Of a stretch of 64,000 bases of DNA, positions 47,923-59,117 are shown in pieces. Source of the stretch: Melastoma dodecandrum (Eukaryota > Streptophyta > Magnoliopsida > Myrtales > Melastomataceae); the NCBI GenBank assembly GCA_029817715.1, contig JARUPY010000395.1, forward strand, positions 434,001 to 498,000, written 5' to 3'. The notes under the pieces are model-generated. The model ran no database searches, had not been told where the DNA came from, and saw only the letters and a program-made list of their open reading frames with translations. The translations under genes were made by a program, and so were the position numbers. The stretch's first letter is position 1, and each line of letters begins with the position of its first letter.

Positions 47923-48122
47923 GGGGCGCGTTCTAAAAACGCGCCCCTTGGATTACAAAGAGGGCACGGTCCAAAAACGCGCCCTCCGTATGCTTATTGA
48001 GGGGCGGGTTTCCAAAACCCGCCCCTATTACCTGCAGGGGCGGGTTTCCAAAACTCGCCCCTTACGCATGACCATTTCAAATGCTAAGTGTACAAGGGGC
48101 GCGGTTTCAAAACGCGCCCCTT
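47923..48122. repeat. Array of five GC-rich hairpins
   Basis: Five near-palindromes in 200 bp: 47923-47947, 47960-47986, 48001-48025, 48037-48061 and 48094-48122. Each has arms such as GGGGCGCGTT/AACGCGCCCC or GGGGCGGGTTT/AAAACCCGCCCC around a loop of a few A/T-rich bases. Arms differ between units but still pair, with occasional mismatches. The spacers are unrelated to each other. A frame crosses the array, but its translation merely reflects the palindromes. Similar arrays, by recollection, occur in other plant genomes near transposon-like DNA; I cannot name the element. Confidence 0.85.
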
Positions 48123-48129
48123 GAGGAGG

Positions 48130-48546
48130 CCGTTCCCCCACGGCCCCCCGTTCCCCCACGGCCACACGGCCCCCCGGTCCCCCTTGAGATGTTTTCATCT
48201 CACTTTATAGCTCCGGCTCGGTAATCGGTTCCGGCCTGCTCATTTCGTGGTCCTAGACTCCCTTTATCTTGGCCCATTATTTAGCCATGCAACATAATTA
48301 TAAAACACTAAACCCCCACGAGGCATCGATTGAGTCAAAAACGACAGATTATTATCAAACACCCACCACGATTACGACCATCTACGAATGATTAAAAAAA
48401 ACACTTCAAAACCCAAGACTCAAAAAGGAGGAAGGAAAGGGACCTGGCCCTTGACTTGGAGGTGTGAACAGAGGAGTCATTGGGCTTCTTAGTGTCCTCC
48501 AGCGAGCACTCCCGGCGGCATCATTCCTTCACTAGCTCCCTCCATG
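48130..48546. other. Spacer with C-rich repeats, and leader of a minus-strand element
   Basis: A C-rich duplication ('cgttcccccacggcc' twice near 48131-48163) is followed by non-coding sequence. The right part would be the leader or gag start of the minus-strand LTR remnant described next (minus-strand ATGGAGGGAGCTAGTGAAGG beside the primer site). Confidence 0.4.
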
Positions 48547-48765
48547 GTTCTGATACCAGGACGCCGTATGGGCTCCCTCCTTTTTTTAATGGGCTTGACT
48601 GTTTGAACCTCAGTGGGCCTCCAATTACTTTCCAAGCCTAGTATCTAAGGAAAAAACTTATATCGGGCCCTTCCCACGTCGGTTAGCGGCAGGGGCCGAG
48701 TCAAGGCGCAGCACACCGGGCTTACCCAGTTACCGGGAGGCCCAAAGTATCTGTGTTTCAGATCA
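48547..48765 (-). mobile_element. LTR-retrotransposon remnant with primer site (minus)
   Basis: On the minus strand TGGTATCAGAAC (48547-48558) matches an initiator tRNA-Met primer-binding site closely and lies at the end of a roughly 200-bp GC-rich sequence that would be the LTR. An ATG follows immediately on the minus strand. No second LTR or coding domain was seen. Such a small LTR suggests a TRIM-like or degraded element. Confidence 0.4.
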
Positions 48766-48783
48766 CTCGCCCGTGATTGGGGG

Positions 48784-49356
48784 GATCGTCTGGGTCCCAC
48801 TTTTGGCGTGGTCGGCGGTCAAACCCTCCCTCCCCCATTTCATTTTCTTATGTTCTGACAATTTTAAATTTTAAACGGGGAAGGTGGGGGAGTTAAAGAA
48901 ACAGAGCTTACTGATTCCTTTTTTTTTTATATATATTAAAATTAAAAGGAAAAGGAAAAGGAAAAGAATAACGAATTTCAAACAATACAAATATCCTCTT
49001 ATACGAAGAAAAGAAGAATCAATCATGTCTCCCTTCCCCTATCTCTCTTCTCCAAAACCCATCATCATCATCTCCTCTCGCGTGCTTTTCCCTCAAACCC
49101 TCCCTCTCATGCGAGAAGAAATTAATTTGTACAGGAGTTTATGGAAAAACAAGGGCGGGGGACCCACCACAAAAGACCAGTCAGTCTTCCACCTCCGCCC
49201 TTCTTCCCTCTGCATTAGAACGCCCACTCTATCTAAATCCCATCCCACCCCACACCCAAACACCATTTTCCCAAACCCTCTCCTTCTAAACCCATCCATC
49301 ATCATCATCATCAAGCGCTCTATCTCTCTCTCTTACTCCTTTCTCCCTCCCATTGG
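48784..49356 (+). promoter_or_regulatory. Unrelated promoter region of TNL gene 3
   Basis: Apart from the 18-nt match ATCACTCGCCCGTGATTG (48766-48783, shared with about 5344-5361), this stretch shares nothing with the upstream regions of genes 1 and 2 until TTGG just before the ATG. It is CT-rich, with a TATATATATTAAAA stretch near 48929-48942 and a (CT)n run directly before the start. It lacks the W-box seen in the other two genes. Confidence 0.45.
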
Positions 49357-52300
49357 ATGGCGGGGACATCGGAAGCAGGGACTAGCCGCGGCACTGTGAA
49401 CACCCCCGACGGATCAGCTTACGATGTGTTCGTTAGCTTCAGGGGACCTGACACCCGGTACAACATCACCGACTTCCTCTATGTGTCCATGAGGGAAAAG
49501 GGGATACGCGTGTTCAGGGACACGGAGGAGGTCCGTCACGGCGAAGAGATCGGGGACGAGCTCCGTCGAGCTGTCCCGGACTCTAGGATCTACGTTGTTG
49601 TCTTCTCCAAAAGCTACGCATCGAGCTCGTGGTGCCTCCGAGAACTCGCCATGATGGTGGACTGCCGCAGGGACCCAGCCTCTAGGAAAGTCATCTTGCC
49701 CATCTTCTACGATGTAAGCCCCAGCGACGTGAAGCTACAAACCGATCGGTATCGGGACGCCCTCGAGAAGCACAAGGAAAAATACAAGGAAGAGGACGTG
49801 AAAATGTGGGAGGAAGCTCTGAAGAAGGTTGGAGGTATCCGTGGTCTGGAATACAAAGGAGATATGGGGTATATAACTTATAATCTTTAATCTTTCTCTT
49901 TCTTATATGATTATTTATGTCATTTCGAATATTTCAACAGCTGGTGTTTCCTTTGAGCTTTTCCATGTTGTTAGTCGGCAGTTTTTTGAACAAATTGATC
50001 TCCATTAAATTTTGGGCAGCCTGGGCGAGTTTGTTAGTGCTGTGGTTGCGGATATTCTAAACAAGCTGAACATCAAATATAGGAGTTTGCCAAATCATCT
50101 CATAGGGATGGATGATCGCGTGGAGAATGTAATCGACATGTTGAATTTGAGTTCTCACGTTGAACGACATGTTGTGATGGTGCACGGCATGGGGGGCCTT
50201 GTGAAGACAACGCTGGCGAATGACATCTTCAACAGAATCTCTTCCCGATTCGATGGATGTTGCTTCCTTGCCGATGTGCGAGAATCCTTGTCGACTAGTG
50301 TGGGGGGTGTTGAAAGGTTGCAAAAGAAGCTATTGAAGGATATCTTCGGCAAATCGGATGGAGAAATTGGTGATTCAAGTGATGGAATGAATGAGATACA
50401 AAGAAGGCTCCGCAACAGAAGGGTCCTTATCATTTTTGACGATGTCAGCGAGAGTAGTCAGCTTAAAAAGTTGGTTGGAAATTTCGATTTCTTTCGGACA
50501 GGGAACGATACTCATCATCACAACGAAGGATAAGAGCGTTTGCGAGGGTTTTATGAGACCTAGTGATACTGCTTATGAAGTGGAGGGAATGAGCCATGGT
50601 CATGTTCTGCAACTCTTCAGTCGGCACGCATTTGATGGAGAGGAGCCTCCCAATGACTTTGTTGATTTACCGAAGCGGGTTGTTCGCATGACCGGAAATC
50701 TTCCCTTAGCTTTGGTGGTGATCGGAGGGCACTTATTTCGAAAGGAAAAGAATAAATGGGAACATACATTGGAAAAGCTGGAGCGAGTGCCTCACAAAGA
50801 CGTCTTGAATAAGCTGCGGATCAGCTACGATGACTTAGACGAGAGTGAGAAGCAGATTTTTTTGGACATTGCATGTTTTGTCCATAAAGTGATGCCAAGG
50901 GAGTATGCGAGTTACATGTGGGAAGCCTGTGGTTTTTTTCCTAAAAGTGGATTGGATGTCCTCCAGAACAGATCTTTGATAAAGCTACTGAATGTTCGGA
51001 GATTGAAAGACAATATTTGGATACAAAAAGACAAGTATTGGATGCATGACTTAATTAGAGAGATGGGAAGGGAGATTGTTCGTTCAGAGAGCCCCGGCAA
51101 GCGCAGCAGGCTGTGGGATCCTGAATTGGCCCTTAATGTCATACGCCAAAAGCAGCAGGTCAGATGATAATAATAATAATAATGTTTTTCTAATTTATTG
51201 GATTGGACTCGATCTCTCTCTTTGGCTTCCTCATTTCCTTTATGTTTTGTTACCAGGGCACCGATCAAGTTTTAGCCATCGACCTGCAAGGTGGTTACAC
51301 ACTTTTAACCGGAAAGGAATTCGAGGGAATGTCCAATCTCAGGTTTCTCAACCTAGCAGGAGATGGAGCAGGATTAAGTGGGAAGTTTAGGAATTTCCGG
51401 ACGAATCTATTGTGGCTACGTTGGGATGTGAAGTTGTATCTCAGACCTAATCCCTATTTCTTCCAGATGGACAGCCTCGTCATTCTCCAGATTTCGGGGA
51501 AGGGAATTACGGACGATTCAATGAAAGACATGGTATTAATTTCCTTTCCCTTGTATCCATCACTCATGAAGCAGAAAATCAACATTAACTAATCATATGA
51601 TACTCGTTTTTTTTTAATAGAGAATGGGTAATTTGAGAGTACTTGATATCTCGTGTGTGGGGATTACAAGACTGCCCGACCTCTCTCGTTTCCCAAAGCT
51701 GGAGATAATTGATCTCCGCTTTTGCTTGATTTTGGAAGAAATTCACAGTTCTATTGGTGTATTAGGGTATCTTAAACGCCTTAATATAGCAGTGTGTAGG
51801 AGCTTGACAAAGTTACCGGAAGAGCTTGGATCTACAAAAGCTCTACAAGAGCTCAGTTTGATCGGTTGTTACTGAATTTCGGAGTTGCCAGAGTGTATTG
51901 GGAGGCTAGGGAACCTGAGAATACTCCGTGGGATTGGGACTCAGATAAGGAAGCTACCTTCCTCGATCGGCAATCTAAAGAGCCTTGTGGTGTTGGAATT
52001 TAAAACTTTCTCCAGTTCTGTTAGAATTCCAATGTCAGAGGTGCCAAACCTTGCAAGATGCAATCTTTCCGGACTCGCCAGCCTACGTTAATTGGTCTCG
52101 ATGAGGACTTAGAGGGGATAGAGAAGCTATATGGGTTACAGAAATTAAAGTTGCATGTCGGTGGTATTCTTTCTACCAGTTTGGGTTCCATGTCCAGGCT
52201 GGAAGATCTCTATCTGCATTCTTGGAACATGAACATTTCATCCGCATCGCAGCTTCCTTCGTCCTTGCGTAGATTGACACTCGTGGGATGTTGGCAGTCA

Positions 52301-52690
52301 ATGCAGAGTGGGACTTCGCTGGATGGACGAGATAATATTGGAAATATGAGTTATCCTATTAGGTTGTCAGATTTAGGATCGTTGAGGAGGCTATGCTATT
52401 TACAACTGTCGTCATGCAAAGGCATCGACTTTTCCGGGGTTGAGAGAATGGAACTCTTGAAGGAATTAAGTGTCTGGAATTTTGATGATTTCGTGGGTGA
52501 AATCGCAGACCTGTCAAACTTGAGAAGATTGAAGAAGGTGGAGTTTCAATCATGCAACTCTCTGATAAGCGTGCCCTGTATGGCGGGAGACTGCCACTTG
52601 AAGATTGATAACTGCTGGGAATTGGTGTCATTTGAAGGCCCGTATCGACAATACCACAACAAACAAAAAAGGAGGAGAACTAAAAGTTGA
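49357..52690 (+). pseudogene. TNL gene 3: frameshifted TIR-NBS-LRR
   Basis: Same four exons: 49357-49868, 50020-51158, 51257-51532 and 51621-52690. The TIR is intact and nearly identical to gene 1. In the NBS the P-loop reads GMGGLVKTT (Val for Gly) with kinase-2 LIIFDDVS intact. One extra T near 50490 ('gatttctttcgg' against 'gatttcttcgg') shifts the frame, giving a stop at 50531-50533; the following NBS reads on in another frame (TILIITTKDKSVCEG to MHDLI). Exon 4 has a TGA at 51873-51875 and a deletion near 52085 that shifts the frame again. Exon 2 has one extra CAG at its end. A short TIR-only or TIR-partial-NBS product of about 340 aa is possible, but as a receptor it is dead. Confidence 0.9.
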
Positions 52691-53510
52691 ATGATGCACT
52701 CTGCCTCAACTGGATGATTAACATTGTATTCAATCGTCGTCTCTCAGCTCAGGAATTCGTTAAAGAGGCCAAAGACGAATATTATTATGAAGTGATTAAA
52801 ATGATTTGACACAAGTTAAACTTAATCAATCAATTAATAAAAATACATACATGAAAAATTAGACATCCCCCCTAAAAACCCAGAACAATACTTCCTCTAC
52901 AATTTTAAGCATTCATAAGATTAAATGATTAGAAAATATTGAAAGAGATAGGATAATTTTTTTTACCATATTTGTTTATGACTGACCTCTCCCTAATTCG
53001 GGTGTGAAGTCTATTCTTTTCTATTTATTTTATTTTTAATGTATGATCATGCAACATTGACAAACTAACTTATTTTGATTTAATATTTCGTTACCAGAGA
53101 CTTTTCACGGCTTCAAATTTAAAACATAAATATATGTGACTTTATAATACTTCTTTCCAAAATTATTCTAATATATCTAAAGGTTTAAAATGACTTGAAA
53201 AGTTTGCTTCTTACTTTTTTTTGGTTACCCGAGTTTCGTCTCGACTAATTTAGACTTGATCCGAGTAAGACAGTTGGCTACGGTGGATGGGTCTTCTTAT
53301 TGGGGTGAATATATATGGTATGTTTCGAACCGAATACTTCCTTAATAAAATTCAAGTTTCCTACCACTTGAACAAACTCCATATTGTTCCAACATATAAA
53401 TTATTTTATTGTTGTCAAAATCTACAAGTAAAATTAATTATTTTATAAATTTGGTTGTGATAGTCGTTTATTTGATAGGTAAGCAACATACAACTAATTT
53501 AAATTGCACG
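52691..53510. repeat. Gene 3 downstream flank, CRP gene deleted
   Basis: Parallels the flanks after gene 2 and after 59117. At 53140 the text jumps from 'aaatatatgtgacttta' to 'ccaaaattattctaatatat', skipping the segment that holds CRP1 or CRP2 in the other units. It then continues with 'gttacccgagtttcgtctcgacta' and 'gataggtaagcaacatacaacta' (also at about 60275 and 60490). Confidence 0.75.
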
Positions 53511-54415
53511 AAAAATATTATTATATTATTTGAAGTTAGAGAATCTCTACATGGGTTTTGTTGATTTTAATGGTAGAATTGGTCAAATATTTATATTTGA
53601 GATGAACTTTATCATTTGCGAGAATTAATGTAAATTGGTTTCTTGTTAAGACTTCATCCTTTAACGTTACGACAAGAAGCCAACTTTTTACAAACAAAGA
53701 AATATGACCAAGACATAAAGGAAGCCGCATATATGCCATGTCATGAACTGGTTTTTTCTCACTTTATTGAGATTTCGGTCGATTGCGACCCATTTTACGG
53801 TGGATCGTAAACGAAAAAGTTTGTTCTCTCATAATCATCACGGGAAAATTTGTTCCAGGATCATGTCATACGAACTTTTCTGAACATAACGAACTTTCTG
53901 AGAAATGAATCTCAGCTCCAATTATTATAAGAAAGTCCTTAATAGAATGAATTTGCCAAAAGAGTCCCCTTTAATTAAATTAAAATTCATATTTGTAGGA
54001 ATTAATTTTTCAAATAAAAGAAGATGAATAATTTTACTATCAAAGGACTATTAAATTAATAATAAGTCTTGATTACTGATACATTGAAACCAGATTACAC
54101 AAAAAATGATCGCATCACTTGGGCATAAAAAAAATGCACGACACAAAACTTACTAACAAACTAGACAACTCCCCCCAAAAAAAATAGTATACAAATTCCT
54201 AGGTCGAACATGTTAAACATCCGACAGGGTTGGTCGTCTACTTCAATATCAAATCCCTGATTATATCTACTCTTCTTCAATTTTTTAAGTTTGAAGAGTA
54301 ACAAACACATCCAAATGAGTTTTTTGTTTTCAAGAAGAGTGTATTTGACTAATTTTCAAAAATATTAAATAATTACCTCTTTTTAGAAGTACTTTTCTTC
54401 TAAATATACATACGG
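53511..54415. other. AT-rich spacer, nothing recognised
   Basis: No coding domain on either strand. The left edge of the inserted viral DNA may lie here, but no junction motif was found. Confidence 0.5.
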
Positions 54416-54886
54416 TCAAAATGTTAAATACACATTTCCCGGCACAAAATCCCTTAAGTAATTTACAATTCCCAAAAATTGTTGAACCTGTTTAACAATT
54501 AGATGAGCATCCGGGAATTTCAGCAGTTCTTGAGCACTATGTGGTCCAGGGTGGTATTTACCATCTGAAAGTTTCATTCCAAGGAAATCAATTGAAGTCT
54601 CAAATAACTTTACTTTTCTTTCTGAAAGCATAATTCCGTATTTCTGGAGAATTTCAGCAAACTGTCTCAGTAATCCTTCATGTGATTCTTTGTTTGGACT
54701 GAATAAATGAATATCATCAATGTAAATTAATGTTGAAGACTGTATAAGCCAAAAGATACGAGTTATTGCTTTCTGAAATAAAGATGGTGCAGTTTTTAAA
54801 CCAAATGGTAAGACTGTCCATTGAAAATGTCCGTTAGGTATGCAGAATCCCGTCTTCCATCTGCCAAAAACCACTCTTAAGATCAA
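54416..54886 (-). pseudogene. Caulimovirid reverse transcriptase palm/connection fragment
   Basis: Contains the PFGL...FQ segment and the catalytic box YIDD (about 54715-54730), followed by a connection region with QQFLGIVNYL. The first Asp-containing palm motif falls in the damaged stretch between this and the preceding frame. RNase H is absent: the sequence ends near 54416. It cannot produce an active enzyme as it stands. Confidence 0.75.
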
Positions 54887-54959
54887 ACTTAGAGAATACC
54901 TTGGCTTTAGCTAGTGACGTGAATAAGGCTGTTTTGTTAGGTAATGGAAACTTGTTATC

Positions 54960-55649
54960 CTATAAAAAATGGTTCAGAGATTGATAATTTATCACAAGTC
55001 TCTTTTTACCTCTGGCTTGTTTTGACCGTTTGTTTACATAGAAAGAAGCTTCACATGCCCATTGTGAATTTGAATGCTCTATAAGTCCTTGTTGTAATAC
55101 AGTCATGCACTCTTCTTTTGCTAACTGAGAATCAATAGGATTCATACTTGGATGACTGGCTTTGGTAGGATTAACATCCTCATTCTGTTTAAAAGGTAAT
55201 CTGATGAAAAAGTCTGGATTTTGCCACAAGGGATTTGGGCATTTCTGCAGGAACTTAGTATGATTATTTGCAAAGGACAATTGGAACAACTTACTCGCTT
55301 GTTCAACTAGTTCAATTGAGTACGTCTTTGTGATGTTGGTGAAAGGCTTGAAATTTCCTTTGAATCTGATTCCTGTAGTCGAAATTCTATGATTGGGCAT
55401 TTGCTGTAAGAGATCCCATCCCAAAACTAAATCTCTTCTTGGGAGATCAGTAGCAATCAATGAAGTTGTGATAATGCATGTAAGGAATATCATAACCTTC
55501 AAAGGCTTAGTTTTCAAATGAGTATAGAATGGTTCACCCGATGCGGCCATGAAAGTTCTTTCTTCTGGTACTAGAAATTCTGAAGGCACTATCCTTGGAT
55601 TAATCATACTTTCTGATGCTCCTGTGTCAATGAAAGCAATTGCCGGCAT
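54960..55649 (-). pseudogene. Caulimovirid protease and start of reverse transcriptase
   Basis: The frame begins with a retropepsin active site DTGAS (about 55617-55631), followed by a conserved Leu-Gly-Trp-Asp-type segment, and passes into the N-terminal fingers of a reverse transcriptase up to the conserved NYQ-type motif near 54965. A stop there and missing sequence separate it from the next part. The protease active-site residues are intact. Confidence 0.75.
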
Positions 55650-55787
55650 AGGTCTGTGATATGGCGAAAAGTATATTTGTACCTTAGAATGAGGTGAAAC
55701 CTCATAGGCGGCAATGACCGGTAATGTTTCTCAGATTTATTCAATGTTTCTCTGAGTTCTGAAATTGATTCTTCGGATGATATCCTT

Positions 55788-57302
55788 CTAGGATAGGAGG
55801 CTTGGTATGGAAATCCGTCTGGTAGCCTTTTCTTCCGAAGTAATGCTGTCGTAAGACTCTGTTTCAGATTCTTCTAAGTCTAAATATCCTTCAAGACAAC
55901 AAACTGTTTGCATGGAAGGTTCATCATCAATTGAGAAAATTGATTCAATGTCATCATTATCATTTAATGAGATACCAAAGAATTGCTCAATTTGAGCAAT
56001 TAGTTTCTTCTGTCCTTTTGGACAGTTCTTTGCAAAGTGGCCTTTTTTGTTGCAAATGTAACATCTGGAAGACTTTCTTCCGGGGGTTATCTTCTTTCTT
56101 AAATAACATTTCCAACGCCTTAAAGATCTTTTGGATTGTTTGGGTCTTAGACTGATACGTCTGTCCTGATGGTTTTGTTTCCTTCTGAACGGCTTACGCT
56201 TTGAAAGCTTGGAACCTGTAATTCCTGAACAATCACACAAGTCTTTCTTTGTACACTTAACCTTATACCTGGTAGACTTGTTCTGGCAAACTACGTCCAG
56301 TTGTTTGTCTTGTTTCAGGAATTCTTGAATGATTTCTCTTCTTTGACATAACTCTGCGAGGGCTAAATGGATTTCTTGTTGTATCTGGCCTACTATAAGA
56401 TCAGTAATTCTCAGATGTTTATTAGTTAAACTCTTTTCTACCATTGCCGGTATAGAAGGAGGTATCGAGGATAAAAATACTAGCTTTAGAGAATTATCAC
56501 CTCCAAGGTTTATGAACAAGTGTAAGAGTCTCTGATAGTGCTTATCAAGATCCTTGAGACGATATGAATTATACTTTCTCTGGAAAAATTCTATTCTCTT
56601 TTCTTCTAAAATGTTAGTAGAGCTTCCAATGAAATGATTATAAAGACTACCTAAAAATTCTTGAAGGGGTACACTCATCATTTGTACCTGTGTTGGTTCT
56701 GGAACCAAACTCCACCAAACCAGGAGTGTTCCTGTAAACCTGGATGTTAAATCAGCAAGATTGTTAGATGTATTAAAAGCTGTGAGTTTCTTGTGCATGC
56801 ACAAAGCATAGAAATCTTGTATACGCTTAGGCCATTTTGTATAAGGAATATCATCAAAAGTGAACTTGAAGTTAGCAATTCCTTCATTTGGCCTCAAACG
56901 TGATCTTTGTTCTTCTGCAGATTGATCGGATAGATTTTCACCTATCGGTTCATCAATAATAGGACTTTGTCCTATTCTATCTGACATTAGAATCTGTGGT
57001 GCATTTTCTGAACTTTCTGATAGACTTTGTCCGTCTATCTCTGGTTTATCTCCTATTAAGATCAGTGGAGAATTCTCAAAGTACTTACCTATAGCAGAGT
57101 TTTCTTCATCTGTTGAATTCTGATAAGCATGATCAATATATTCTGGCTCTGAATAATTCTCAGATGGTGTTGAATCAGATGAATTATTTAATGAAACTGA
57201 AGCAAGAGATGATGTTACCCATTTTGGTACGGATACCGGAGGGTTTTCTTTGAATTGAATTCCCTTATTCTCCTTAGGTTGATTCTCCTTTTCCTTGATC
57301 AT
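55788..57302 (-). pseudogene. Caulimovirid coat-protein-like region
   Basis: A 504-residue open frame; the same frame is open a little farther upstream without an ATG, so its start may be internal to a longer polyprotein. The N-terminal third is Ser/Glu/Asn-rich and acidic, the middle has a capsid-like segment with an FTG...WW pattern, and it then becomes strongly basic. It ends with a zinc knuckle of spacing C-x2-C-x4-H-x4-C (about 56028-56070) and an acidic tail. Nucleic-acid binding and particle assembly are the family roles. Confidence 0.7.
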
Positions 57303-57420
57303 GAGTTGAGGAGTAGGAGGAGTCGGACTTGGACTTGGTGATCTGTATTGTGAAGATCTATATTCTGGTGAAAATCTTCTTTGTGAAGAGCCTTCTTGTT
57401 TCTTCTTTGTTAACGCAAAC

Positions 57421-57997
57421 TTTGCGATCTCTTGTTCGTATTATTCGTGCTCATTCTACCAGCAGAGCCATCAACGGATCCGAGCTAATAAGTGCAAAGG
57501 GTAACTTGCAGTGGCATAATTCATAATGAATCGAGCCAAAATAACGGAACAGGTGTTGATTAAGACAAATGGATTAGCCAATGTCAATTCCATCTTTCAT
57601 CCAAGAACTAATGTTCTTATCCATGTCTTAAAATTCCATTACAGTGATTCTGGATTCGATTGAATTTTTCTAACACCGTCGTCGTGCTATCGACTATTTA
57701 GGGACTCGATATTCTTTCTATTGTTTGAGTGATACATCATATTATTGTGTTTTATCGAAAGATCGTACCGACTAAAAAAGTGTCGTTTCAACAAAGGAAT
57801 CTTACGATTTATATCACGCGTGCATGCGTGAAGATTATTCACATATGACAGTTTCTTCAATCTGTAGGGACACATCACGTATTCCTTATCACAGATGTCC
57901 TAGCAAGGTATAACGCATCGCTTGGCGCTCTCATCATCGGCACTTATCACGAAATTAAAGCGTCATGCCTGGCAAGCCTTGTTTGCAGAATAAAGGG
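57421..57997. other. Spacer between the viral fragment and the next peptide gene
   Basis: No clear coding domain. Part may be further decayed viral sequence (the region upstream of the coat-protein-like frame), but no movement-protein motif was recognised. Confidence 0.4.
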
Positions 57998-58264
57998 TCA
58001 TTGGCAATTACTGTGATTCGGGTTCAGGCATCTTGACATGATGCAACCGCTTTTGTACTGCATCAAGGTGCTTTCAGATGCCGGAGGAGTCGCTTTACCG
58101 GACCGTAAGGAGGCAAACTACCGCACAGATGGGGTGTAAGGCAAGCAACCTATACATCCAACAAGGCAAGAGAGCTCGCAATTGTCGATGGCCTCAGTCG
58201 TTCCCAGTGATTGTTCCACAAGCAACATCAAGATCATTAGTAGCGTTGGCATGCCTTGTCCCAT
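57998..58264 (-). pseudogene. Candidate thionin-like cysteine-rich peptide, interrupted by a stop
   Basis: The minus-strand frame from the ATG at 58264 gives a hydrophobic leader (MPTLLMILMLLVEQ) and then CELSCLVGCIGC, ending at a TAG (58118-58120). The same frame continues afterwards with SGCIMSRCLNPNHSNC to a TGA at 57998-58000. A leader followed by C-x3-C-x3-C-x2-C is typical of plant thionin-like or related secreted peptides. The TAG lies next to a GT, so an intron is possible instead of a true stop. Short length keeps confidence low. Confidence 0.38.
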
Positions 58265-58302
58265 GGCATGACTTGTATAGAATAGTTAATATAAACCAGA
58301 AC

Positions 58303-58623
58303 TAGGATTTAGGATCGTTGAGGTGGCTTTGCTCGTTACATCTGGCGAAATTTGAATGCATCGACTTTTCCGGGATTGAGAGGATGGAACTTGAGGAATT
58401 AAGTGTCTGGAGATGTGGTGATTTCGTGGGTGAAATCGCAGACGTGTCAAACTTGAGAAGATTGAAGAGGGTGGAGTTTCATTTATGCAACTCTCTGATA
58501 AGCGTGCCCTGTATGGTGGGAGACTGCCACTTGAAGATTAATCTCTGTAGGGAATTGGAGTCATTTGATGGCCAGTATCGACGATACAACAACAGACGAA
58601 GAAGGGGGAGAACTGGAAGTTGA
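58303..58623 (+). pseudogene. TNL LRR-tail fragment 5a
   Basis: Starts abruptly in the last part of TNL exon 4 (LGSLRRLCSL-equivalent) and runs to the normal terminal stop, with FSGIERMELEELSVWRCGDFVGEI and an end RRGRTGS. The frame is open but has no start, TIR or NBS. Confidence 0.85.
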
Positions 58624-58651
58624 AGATGTACTCTGGCTCAACTGGATGATT

Positions 58652-59117
58652 AACGCTGGAACATCTCATCCGCATCGTAGCTTCCTTCGTCCTTGCGTAG
58701 ATTGACACTTGTGCGATGTTGGCGGTCAATGCAGAGCGGGACTTCGCTGGATGGACGAGATACTATTGGAAATATGAGTTATCCTATCAGGTTGTCAGAT
58801 TTAGGATCGTTGAGGAGGCTATGCTATTTACAACTGTTGTCATGCGAACGCATGACTTTTCTGGGGTTGAGAGAATGGAACTCTTGGAGGAATTAAGTGT
58901 CTGGAAATGTGGTGATTTCGTGGGTGAAATCGTAGACCTGTCAAACTTGAGAAGATTGAAGAAGGTGGAGTTTCATAAATGCAACTCTCTGATAAGCATG
59001 CCCTGTATGGCGGAAGACTGCCACTTGACGATTGATCTTTGTAGGGAATTGGAGTCATTTGAAGGCCCGTATCAAGCATACCACAACAAACGAAAAAGGA
59101 GGAGAGCTGGAAGTTGA
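58652..59117 (+). pseudogene. TNL LRR-tail fragment 5b
   Basis: A second, slightly longer copy of the same tail directly after 5a. It begins near the 'ctggaacatctcatccgcatcg' segment, carries a TAG where gene 2 has CAG (58678-58680), changes frame near 58850 and ends with KRKRRRAGS and the normal stop. Tandem duplication of the last LRR portion only. Confidence 0.85.

Larger units (their letters stand above)
54416..57420 (-). mobile_element. Endogenous caulimovirid (pararetrovirus) fragment
   Basis: Minus-strand frames in viral order: a coat-protein-like region with zinc knuckle, an aspartic protease, and a reverse transcriptase that ends in the palm/connection part. No integrase, LTR or RNase H follows, and the sequence style is that of plant caulimovirids integrated in genomes, not Ty3 elements. 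It is incomplete and broken by at least two interruptions (between 55788 and 55650, and between 54960 and 54886). It lies between TNL gene 3 and an LRR-tail fragment. The genus cannot be fixed by eye. Confidence 0.72.

Noticed and set aside
47923..48122. CRISPR-like array
   Set aside because: Short spaced repeats in a plant nuclear context, palindromic with variable arms and irregular spacers; no cas genes.
47921..48124. 67-codon frame (repeating KTRP/KRA-type peptide)
   Set aside because: The peptide repeats only because the DNA hairpins repeat; better explained as a palindrome array.
48565..48765. Cassandra-type TRIM with a 5S rRNA-like LTR
   Set aside because: The characteristic 5S-like internal promoter sequence is not present.
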